A stretch of 49,183 bases of DNA, taken from assembly GCA_022824685.1 (NCBI GenBank), contig JAJDZJ010000139.1, positions 1 through 49,183 on the forward strand, in the 5' to 3' direction. Source of the DNA: Caldilineaceae bacterium. GTDB taxonomy: Bacteria > Chloroflexota > Anaerolineae > Caldilineales > Caldilineaceae. Each line of letters starts with the position of its first letter. Within the stretch, counting starts at the first letter, position 1. Both the position numbers and the translations under genes were made by a program. Shown piece after piece: positions 43,114 to 49,183 of this stretch. A model generated the notes under the pieces. That model searched no databases and had not been told where the DNA came from. It saw only the letters and a list, made by a program, of their open reading frames with translations.

Positions 43114-44409
43114 ATGCCTGACAGAGGATTTCCAAGCCCTGCTGCGCTGCGTAACGGCGAGGTTGACCTGATTGCGCACGTTGAGGCGATTTGCGACCGG
43201 GTCGACGCCGAGGACCCACAGATTCAGGCGCTTTTGCCGGAGCCGGCGCGGCGGCAACGGCTGCTAAGTGAGGCCGAAGCGCTGCTGGCGCGCTTCCCCG
43301 ACCCGGAGGGGCGGCCCCCGCTGTTCGGGTTGCTTGTGGGCGTGAAGGATTTCTTTCGGGTGGACGGGTTTGCCACAAAGGCCGGATCCAAGCTGCCGGC
43401 GGAGCTGTTTGAGGGCCCGGAATCGGCGGTCGTCACGCTTCTCAGACGGCACGACGCGCTGATTGCGGGCAAGGCGGTCACCACCGAGTTCGCCTACTTC
43501 CAGCCGGGCCCCACGCGCAACCCGCACAATCTGGAACATACGCCGGGCGGCTCGAGCAGCGGCTCGGCCGCGGGCGTGGCGGCAGGATTTTATCCGCTGG
43601 CGCTGGGTACGCAGACGATTGGCTCTGTGATCCGGCCGGCGGCGTTTTGCGGGATCATCGGTTTCAAGCCCAGTTATGACCGCATTTGCACCGATGACAT
43701 GCTCTTTTTCTCGCCGTCTGTGGACCATATTGGGCTCTTTACCCAGGATGTGGCGACGATGCGTCTGGCCTGCTCGGCGTTGTGCCAGGATTGGGAAGGC
43801 GGAGTGGGCGCGCCTGCTGACAGTTTGCCGGTCCTGGCCGTTCCGGACGGGCCCTATCTGGATGAGGCGGAGAAGATCGGCCGGCAGCATTTTGAGGAGA
43901 CACTGGAGCGGCTGGCCGGGGAAGGGTTCGGCATTAGACGGATCCCGTTCTTCCCGAACTATGCGGAGCTCAACAAGCGGCACCGCCGCCTGACCGCGGT
44001 GGAAGTCGCCGAGATTCACAATGACTGGTACAAAGAGCATTCTGACCGCTACAGTGTGCATATGCACGAGATCATGCGGACGGGGGCGACGATCTCTGAC
44101 GAGGAACGGGACGAGATACGCGCCGACCAGTTGCGATTGCGGCACAAGATGGAGGAGGCGCTTCTCGCCAGCGGCGCCGATCTGTGGATTGCGCCGGCCG
44201 CGCCGGGTCCTGCGCCGCATGGGATCCATTCGACCGGCAACCCGATCATGAATCTGCCGTGGACGAACGCGGGCGTTCCCGCGCTGGCAGTTCCGGCGGG
44301 CGATACGGAAGACGGTCTGCCGCTGGGCGTGCAGTTCTGCGCGCCGTTTGGGGCGGATGAGCGGCTGTTGGCGTGGGGCGAGGCGATCGAAGTGTTGGTA
44401 CGGGGGTAA
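43114..44409 (+). CDS. Amidase-signature enzyme
   Basis: This 431-aa Ser-Ser-Lys hydrolase of the amidase signature family has catalytic Lys78 (VGVKDFF), cis-Ser147 (GGSSSGSAAG) and nucleophile Ser171 in GTQTIGSVIRPAAFCG. The spacing between the two serines, 24 residues, is as in the family. The Asp usually found before the second glycine is a Gln (GTQ rather than GTD). GGGAG eight bases before the ATG supports the start; a TTG three bases earlier is also in frame. It lies in a plus-strand run after RhaEW and four bases before a Kelch lipoprotein gene. Amide substrate unknown. Confidence 0.9.
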   Translation: MPDRGFPSPAALRNGEVDLIAHVEAICDRVDAEDPQIQALLPEPARRQRLLSEAEALLARFPDPEGRPPLFGLLVGVKDFFRVDGFATKAGSKLPAELFEGPESAVVTLLRRHDALIAGKAVTTEFAYFQPGPTRNPHNLEHTPGGSSSGSAAGVAAGFYPLALGTQTIGSVIRPAAFCGIIGFKPSYDRICTDDMLFFSPSVDHIGLFTQDVATMRLACSALCQDWEGGVGAPADSLPVLAVPDGPYLDEAEKIGRQHFEETLERLAGEGFGIRRIPFFPNYAELNKRHRRLTAVEVAEIHNDWYKEHSDRYSVHMHEIMRTGATISDEERDEIRADQLRLRHKMEEALLASGADLWIAPAAPGPAPHGIHSTGNPIMNLPWTNAGVPALAVPAGDTEDGLPLGVQFCAPFGADERLLAWGEAIEVLVRG

Positions 44410-44413
44410 GAAA

Positions 44414-45418
44414 GTGAAGAGAATTTCTGCAGCCGCGACGTTTGCCCTGCAGACGGTCGCGGCTCTTTTGCTTTTGGCGGCCTGCGCGGCAGGACAGATT
44501 CCGGCGGCGCCCGCCGCCGGGGAGGCCGATGGGCCGAGCCCGGCTGACGCCGCTGAACAGGCGGACGGCTGGCTGAGCGGCGCGGCGATGCCGACGGCCC
44601 GCTCGGAGATGCGTGCGGCGGTTGTGGACGGAATCATCTACGTGCCGGGCGGCTTTGGCGGCTTGACCAGTTTTGAGGCGTACGATCCGGCGAACGACAG
44701 CTGGACTGAGCTGGCGCCGATGCCGGAACCGGCCCACCATATGATGGTGGCAGGTCACAGTGGCAAGGTCTTTGTTTTTGGCGGTGGACCTGATATGAGC
44801 TGGCAAGCTACGGCGTCGATCTTCGTGTATGACCCATCTGAGGGAGTGTGGACGGCGGGAGGCGCGATGCCGGAGCGGCGCATGAGCGGCGAAGCGGTCC
44901 CGTTGGAGGATTTCATCTATCTGGTCGGCGGCACGGGCGGCACGACGGCGCTGCTTCGTTTTGAACCGGCGGAGGACGCATGGTCGGTGCTTCCCGGCCC
45001 GTCACAGGCGCGCGATCATGTGGCTGCGGTGGCCTTCAGAGGCGAGCTGTGGGTCATTGGCGGGCGTTGGGGCGGGACGGGCGCGCTGGCGACGGTGGAG
45101 ATTTTCGATCCGGCCAGCGGCGCTTGGCGGGCCGGGCCGGAGATGAACGAGGCGCGCAGCGGGTTCGGCGCGGCGGTGGTGGGCGGCCGCATCGTGGTTG
45201 CAGGCGGCGAGATTCTGGGCGCCCGCCCGTGGACGGCGCTGGCGAGCGCGGAGGTGTACGATCCGGAAACGGGCGCGTGGGCGTTTCTGCCGGCGCTGCC
45301 GGCGGGCATTCACGGGATGCCGGTGGCGGCCTATGAGGGGACGGCGATTGTGCTGGGCGGCTCGGACCGGGCTGGGGAGATTGACAACCGGGGGCGGGTC
45401 TTGAGGTTGAGTCCATAA
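44414..45418 (+). CDS. Kelch-repeat lipoprotein
   Basis: This 334-aa secreted lipoprotein has signal peptide ISAAATFALQTVAALLLLAAC with the lipobox ending at Cys24, then an Ala/Pro/Asp linker and about six Kelch blades. Each blade has the GG doublet, a Tyr/Phe-Asp-Pro turn and a Trp: GGFGGL...YDPANDSW, YDPSEGVW, FEPAEDAW, FDPASGAW, YDPETGAW. Such propellers bind carbohydrate or protein. The start is GTG at 44414, four bases after the amidase stop, so the two are coupled. Substrate recognition at the cell surface is a reasonable guess. No catalytic residues are evident. Confidence 0.88.
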   Translation: MKRISAAATFALQTVAALLLLAACAAGQIPAAPAAGEADGPSPADAAEQADGWLSGAAMPTARSEMRAAVVDGIIYVPGGFGGLTSFEAYDPANDSWTELAPMPEPAHHMMVAGHSGKVFVFGGGPDMSWQATASIFVYDPSEGVWTAGGAMPERRMSGEAVPLEDFIYLVGGTGGTTALLRFEPAEDAWSVLPGPSQARDHVAAVAFRGELWVIGGRWGGTGALATVEIFDPASGAWRAGPEMNEARSGFGAAVVGGRIVVAGGEILGARPWTALASAEVYDPETGAWAFLPALPAGIHGMPVAAYEGTAIVLGGSDRAGEIDNRGRVLRLSP

Positions 45419-45794
45419 GGAAGCGGCCTGAAGTTCGCAGGTCGTCACTAGACGTACCGAGATCCCCTGTGTGCTTTTCGCGTCGCCAGCCCCACTTCTT
45501 CGGCAGATCCTTTTTGAACGCTAGAAGGACAGCACAAATGCCGCTGGCGCTGTTCCGGTGAGTGTTACCCTCTCCTCACCCGGAGGGCTCACACCATTTC
45601 TCACCTTTTCATCGGCCTTTTCTGTGAACACACAGATAGAGCTGAGTGCAGTACTCTCGAATAGGTTCCAGAATAGAGCGCGAGATACAAGAACGCCATG
45701 TTGGTCTGCGTTACGCATTCTGTCCGTGCAACAGAGTAATTCGGCAAAGTAGGACAGTCTTCGTCTCCAACTACCACTGAGGATAACCACAGCC
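45419..45794. other. Intergenic region with no clear gene
   Basis: About 375 bases without a supported gene. A minus-strand frame ending at 45521 reads like the end of a beta-rich protein (VSPPGEERVTLTGTAP), but it lacks a family match and start site. No promoter or hairpin stands out. Composition is less GC-rich than the flanking genes. Confidence 0.4.
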
Positions 45795-46850
45795 ATGTAC
45801 CTAGAACTACAACCGGCTGACTATCAACCCGTCCTGCCCTCCGATCTGCGCTATGGCATTGGCTTTGTCGGGTGCGGCAATATCGTCCTGAGATCGCAGA
45901 TGCCTGCTTACAAGAGGGCGGGCTACCGCGTTGTCGCATGTTGCGACAAGAAGGTGGAAAAGGCGCGCGACATAGCAGCCAATTTCGACAACCCACTGGT
46001 TACAGCCGATGTGGAAGAGCTGGTTGCGCATCCTGAGGTGGATATTGTTGACCTGGCCGTGCATGCTCACCAGCGCCTGCCTCTGGTCGAGCAGATCGCC
46101 GCGGCAGGCAAGCACATCTTTTCGCAGAAGCCACTGGCTCCCAGTTTGCAGGAGGCGGAGCGAATTGTTGATATTTGCCGCGACGCCGGGGTGACGCTGA
46201 TGGTCAATCAGCAGGCGCGGTGGGCGCCGCCGCACCGGGCACTCAGACTCCTGGTGGAGCGCGGGGAGTTGGGGCATGTCTACGCCGTTACCCACATCCA
46301 CCGGGCTTATCAGGACTATGGCTGGTACGCTGAGCATGAGGATTTCAACATTGTTGATCATGGCATCCACTATATTGATTTGAGCCGCTACTTTACCGGT
46401 CACACTCCGCTGCGGGTGAAAGCGACGACTACGATGACGCCCGGTCAGAATGCGGTCTCGCCGATGATCTATACAATCCTCCTGGAATACGAGCCTTCGG
46501 CCCAGGTCATGTCGACATTACATTTTAACAACATCGTTTCAGCGCCCGCTCTCTATGATCACCATTGGTACCTGGATGGGACGCACGGGAGCGCGCTGCT
46601 GAGCAATCCCATGGGGGAGGCCACGTTGAGCGTGTCGTTCAAGGATTCCCCGGAGCAGGCGCAGACTTTTGAGATCGCGGGGACATGGGGTTATGAGGGA
46701 TTCGCCGGTTCGATGGGAGAGATGTTGCGCGCCATGGAGGACGGGCGGGAGCCGGCGTGTTCGGGCCGCGACAACCTGGATAGCATTCGAATGGCAGTCG
46801 CGGCAGTGGAAAGTTCCAACACGGGTGAGAGTGTCGAATTGAGTCGGTAG
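45795..46850 (+). CDS. Gfo/Idh/MocA family oxidoreductase
   Basis: This 351-aa NAD(P)-dependent dehydrogenase is of the glucose-fructose oxidoreductase/inositol dehydrogenase family. The Rossmann motif is GFVGCGNI at 23-30. The catalytic-lysine motif is QKPLA at 111-115, with Gln in place of the usual Glu of EKP; Lys112 is kept. The DFNIVDHGIHYIDLSRYF helix supplies the Asp/His pair. It probably oxidises an axial or secondary hydroxyl of a sugar or cyclitol. A TIM-barrel isomerase gene follows after 47 bases, a pairing common in inositol-like pathways. Substrate unknown. Confidence 0.92.
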   Translation: MYLELQPADYQPVLPSDLRYGIGFVGCGNIVLRSQMPAYKRAGYRVVACCDKKVEKARDIAANFDNPLVTADVEELVAHPEVDIVDLAVHAHQRLPLVEQIAAAGKHIFSQKPLAPSLQEAERIVDICRDAGVTLMVNQQARWAPPHRALRLLVERGELGHVYAVTHIHRAYQDYGWYAEHEDFNIVDHGIHYIDLSRYFTGHTPLRVKATTTMTPGQNAVSPMIYTILLEYEPSAQVMSTLHFNNIVSAPALYDHHWYLDGTHGSALLSNPMGEATLSVSFKDSPEQAQTFEIAGTWGYEGFAGSMGEMLRAMEDGREPACSGRDNLDSIRMAVAAVESSNTGESVELSR

Positions 46851-46897
46851 GCGGCCCCGTACCCCCCTCGGAAAACTTTCTACAGGAGCGTCAGGCC

Positions 46898-47722
46898 ATG
46901 CGGATATGCAGCGGCTTCTATCGCTGGTCTCAACACTATGGTTGGGACCATCTGACCGAGCGCATTGACGAGGTTGCGACCGGCTTGGCCCAGGCGGGAT
47001 TCACCTACTTTGAGGGCCTTCTCGATCCGTTGGAGGGAGAAGGGGACTGGGCAGGCCGCTGGCAGAGCGCGCTGGAGAGGCATGGTGTGCGGCTGGCGGG
47101 GGCTTACGTGCATGCGCTGCTGCATGAAACCAATTTGCAGGCGCAGTCGATCGAAACAATTCTTGCAAGAGCGCGGCTTTTGCTACCGATGGGAGCCGAG
47201 TTTATCAATGCCAATCCACAACCCATTGGCGCGCGCAAGACCGAGGAGATGCTGGAAACCCAGGCCGAAGGATACGCTCTGTTGGGCGCTGCGCTGAGGA
47301 GAGAGGGCCTACGTCTCACAGTTCATCATCATCTGCCGGAACTGGCCGAGGAAGGTCGCGAACTGCGCCACCTCCTGGAGCATACCGACCCGGAAGAGGT
47401 GGGACTGACAGTGGATGCAGATTGGATGTGGCGGGGCGGCCAGGATGCAAATGCGTGGATAAGGAAATACGCGTCCAGGCTTGACATTGTGGAACTGCGA
47501 AGTTCACAGAATGGGATTTGGGACGAAACTGTGGGTGATGGTGAACCTGATTGCCGGACGTTGGCGCATACGCTGGCCGAGGTACGCTTTGAAGGATGGC
47601 TTGTGGTCGAGCTGGCTCGCGAGGAAGGCAGTCCCCACACGATGAATCCGGTCCAGGCGCATGCACGCAGCCTGGAATACGTGCGCGAAATCTTCGGCGT
47701 GCACGGCCAGGTTCTCTCCTGA
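46898..47722 (+). CDS. Sugar phosphate isomerase/epimerase-like TIM-barrel protein
   Basis: This is a 274-aa xylose-isomerase-like barrel. Strand motifs are FTYFEGLLDP, LAGAYVHALLHE, GAEFINANPQP, LTVHHHLPELAEEG, VGLTVDADWMWRGG and LDIVELRSSQNG, ending GWLVVELAREEG, which carries the expected C-terminal metal Glu. CAGGAG precedes the ATG at 46898. It is co-directional with the Gfo/Idh/MocA gene and probably acts on its product. It is one of three members of this superfamily in the window (1387, 29349, 46898), each different enough to have its own substrate. Confidence 0.9.
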   Translation: MRICSGFYRWSQHYGWDHLTERIDEVATGLAQAGFTYFEGLLDPLEGEGDWAGRWQSALERHGVRLAGAYVHALLHETNLQAQSIETILARARLLLPMGAEFINANPQPIGARKTEEMLETQAEGYALLGAALRREGLRLTVHHHLPELAEEGRELRHLLEHTDPEEVGLTVDADWMWRGGQDANAWIRKYASRLDIVELRSSQNGIWDETVGDGEPDCRTLAHTLAEVRFEGWLVVELAREEGSPHTMNPVQAHARSLEYVREIFGVHGQVLS

Positions 47723-47804
47723 CCAATCATCTTCGGCAGAGACGCAGCTCGGGGTACCGTCTGCGAAGGCTGTAAATCCACTCAACCCCTTGGAAAAAAC
47801 GGGG

Positions 47805-47836
47805 TTGCCAACCTCCTGGCTTTCAATTATTATAAT
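47805..47836 (+). promoter_or_regulatory. Possible promoter in an AT-rich island
   Basis: TTGCCA at 47805-47810 precedes TATTAT at 47828-47833 (17-base spacer) and overlapping TATAAT at 47831-47836 (20-base spacer). A CAACCCC/GGGGTTG hairpin sits just before it at 47783-47807. It could drive the family-5 binding-protein gene through a leader of about 720 bases. Confidence 0.4.
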
Positions 47837-48560
47837 AGCATATTTATTTTCCCTGCATTTGATTGAAGACAGGTATTTGCAAGACGGCGCAATGCGTCGA
47901 CCGGGAATTGCGCCAGCGGGTTGCGGTAAAGTGAATGCGCAGCCAGTTGGGCTTCCGCTACTACCTCAGCTACTTCCGGGTTGTCCCGGTTGAGCATATT
48001 CGCTTCCAAAAATAGTTCGCCAAAATTTTGTGGGTGGAAAGGGTCAAATCCCGTATCGGATCTTAGTCGCGCAATCGGGCCGTTCGGGCAATGGAACTAA
48101 TGGGGAACCATAAACTTAACACCCCCTGGCCTGAATGAGTGACTGCCGAGGAGTAAGAAAGTGAACAGGTGTGGGAATCCACCAACTTCGTGGAGCAGAT
48201 CGAGATCACTGTCTTTCCCATCATCTTCGTTCCGGTTCAATCAGTAGGAGCCCTGCTCAATATCTGGTATTGCATAGGAAAGTGGATTCCGGGCGGACAG
48301 TTAGCGGTTGTGTGTCATGTACAGTTCCCCATTATTGCACTTCACAGCCCGAAAGAGTCCAGCATAATCGGATGTAGCGGATCTTTTCTTTCCGGCATGA
48401 ACTGATGTGGAAGCCGGTCTGGCGACTCCATATCGTGCAAGATTGTCGGGAGGTCGATTTACAAAAGGAGGTGATACCCAGCCAAAAGCAAGGAGCACTC
48501 GGTACCAAGCGTTTGTCGGGCCTATCGCTCTCTATCTGGATACAGAAAGGAGATCAGGAA
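47837..48560 (+). other. Long leader region before the last gene
   Basis: About 720 bases with no convincing gene. Small frames at 48169-48405 and nearby lack ribosome-binding sites and similarity. A 12-base AAAGGAGGTGAT at 48464-48475 is a near-perfect complement of the 16S 3' end. No riboswitch I can recognise is present, although the length would allow one. Confidence 0.4.
48464..48475 (+). promoter_or_regulatory. Exceptionally long Shine-Dalgarno-like sequence
   Basis: AAAGGAGGTGAT matches the full anti-Shine-Dalgarno complement. No ATG follows at normal spacing; the nearest ATG is the binding-protein start at 48561, which has its own AAAGGAG at 48545-48551. It may be a ribosome standby site or the start signal of an undetected peptide. 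Confidence 0.45.
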
Positions 48561-49160
48561 ATGAACCCGTTTCGTGTACGAATTGGCTACCGTCGTTCTC
48601 TGATTTTTGTGGCTGCATTGAGCATTGCAGCCCTGATTGTCGCAGCTTGCGTACCTGTGGCCGCGCCGGCCGCCGACGCCCCGGCGGAAGCAGCTGCCGC
48701 AGCCGATGAGGGCGGCACCCTTACGATCGGCTCCGTACAGGGCAGCGCGGCCATCCCCACCTTCCTTCCCTGGAAAGCGCATAGCAGCGCTCAGTCGTTC
48801 CACTGGAACCTCTTCATGAACTCACTGGTCATGCAGGAGCACAGCACGCTCGAGTGGGTTCCGGATTTGGCTGAGAGCTATGAGATCAGCCCCGACGGGC
48901 TGACTTACACGTTCCACCTGCGCGAAGGCGTGACGTGGCATGACGGCATGCCATTTACCGCCAACGACGTCTCTTTCTCCTTCCACGCGGCGTTACTGCC
49001 CGAAGGCGGGTCAACGGCGTCGGGAGGCCTGAAGGATGCGATCGTCAGGGCGATTGCATCTAAATTGGGTCAGAACATCGAAATGCAGCCGAATACTCTT
49101 CCAGGTCGGGGTAAGACACAGGGAAATGTACGAAAGATGGCACGTAGACGGAGAATTTAA
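48561..49160 (+). pseudogene. Truncated family-5 (peptide/oligosaccharide-type) ABC binding lipoprotein
   Basis: The first 160 residues are a good family-5 extracellular binding protein. The signal peptide ends at lipobox Cys30 (IVAAC), then come an Ala/Pro/Glu linker, GGTLTIGS, PDLAESYEISPDG and FHLREGVTWHDGMPFTANDV. The family is normally over 500 aa. Here the frame leaves the family pattern after about residue 163 and stops at 199 with a basic tail (RKMARRRRI). The cause is a frameshift, a deletion, an insertion junction or an assembly break at the edge of the window. ATG 48561 with AAAGGAG 10 bases upstream is the start; the frame extends upstream to 48405 without support. Confidence 0.75.
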
Positions 49161-49171
49161 CTTATCTCGCC

Positions 49172-49183
49172 GACTGAGGGCCT
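49172..49183 (+). repeat. 12-base copy of the left terminus
   Basis: The last 12 bases, GACTGAGGGCCT, are identical to bases 1-12. This is either a short contig overlap (circular or graph end), the edge of a repeated element, or chance. No IS or phage gene supports an element. Confidence 0.5.

Noticed and set aside
43264-44637. Long minus-strand frame opposite the amidase
   Set aside because: Low-complexity Arg/Ala-rich antisense product; the amidase on the plus strand has all catalytic residues.
45521-45796. 91-codon minus-strand gene in the gap before the Gfo/Idh gene
   Set aside because: No ribosome-binding site or family resemblance; the last 30 residues look beta-rich but this is not enough to call a gene.
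48464-48475. Fragment of a 16S rRNA gene in reverse orientation
   Set aside because: Only 12 bases match the 3' end complement, and the flanks do not continue the rRNA sequence; a Shine-Dalgarno-type sequence is a simpler explanation.

Overview
The window is about 49 kb of GC-rich bacterial chromosome (roughly 60% G+C by eye) packed with carbohydrate and sugar-acid catabolism genes. I infer a heterotrophic Chloroflexota bacterium of the Caldilineae/Anaerolineae type. The reasons are the lipoprotein signal peptides with Ala/Pro-rich linkers, Tat-type family-1 solute-binding proteins, Uma2 proteins, an aldolase/dehydrogenase of the RhaEW type, frequent TTG starts with good Shine-Dalgarno sequences, and dispersed intergenic repeats of the kind I associate with that phylum. 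No rRNA, tRNA, CRISPR array, phage or intact transposon gene was found. The taxonomic call is inference.

Layout. 1-7.2 kb: a dehydrogenase without the structural-zinc cysteines, a sugar isomerase-like TIM barrel, a phosphoglucomutase/phosphomannomutase, a small Cys-rich protein, two coupled Yip1-like membrane proteins and a stand-alone HypE-like AIR synthase. 7.2-13.1 kb (minus strand): a Uma2 protein, a repeat-rich spacer, then a circularly permuted ATP-grasp protein followed by two tandem overlapping GCS2-type carboxylate-amine ligases, and a small unknown. 13.2-20.8 kb: an acid-sugar module with a DUF1537 four-carbon acid sugar kinase (plus strand) facing a minus-strand operon of zinc dehydrogenase, Uma2, HUMPS decarboxylase/synthase, LarA-like protein, PdxA and DegT aminotransferase.

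21.3-27.6 kb (plus strand): a cassette with a near-consensus promoter carrying a 12-bp palindrome in its spacer, then DegT aminotransferase, Tat solute-binding protein, MalF- and MalG-type permeases and a second DegT aminotransferase. 39.7-27.8 kb (minus strand): two further binding protein/permease sets. The first is followed by a sialidase-fold (BNR) protein. The second is followed by the only sugar-ABC ATPase in the window, an IolE-like dehydratase/isomerase and a CE15-like esterase with a TPR-like N-terminus. In both minus-strand sets a strong stem-loop sits between the binding-protein gene and the first permease gene. 40.2-49.2 kb: a small membrane protein, a RhaEW-type aldolase/dehydrogenase, an amidase, a Kelch lipoprotein, a Gfo/Idh/MocA oxidoreductase, a TIM-barrel isomerase, and finally a family-5 binding-protein gene that is cut short at the edge.

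How it may fit together. Three uptake systems, probably sharing one MsmK/UgpC-like ATPase, would import plant- or polymer-derived oligosaccharides, cyclitols or sugar acids. Oxidoreductases, aminotransferases, epimerases, the kinase/PdxA pair and the aldolase would then convert them to triose phosphates and lactate. The most novel-looking units are the DegT-ABC-DegT cassette, the LarA/HUMPS/PdxA/DUF1537 sugar-acid module, and the ATP-grasp plus double GCS2 operon. Substrates are not determinable from sequence alone.
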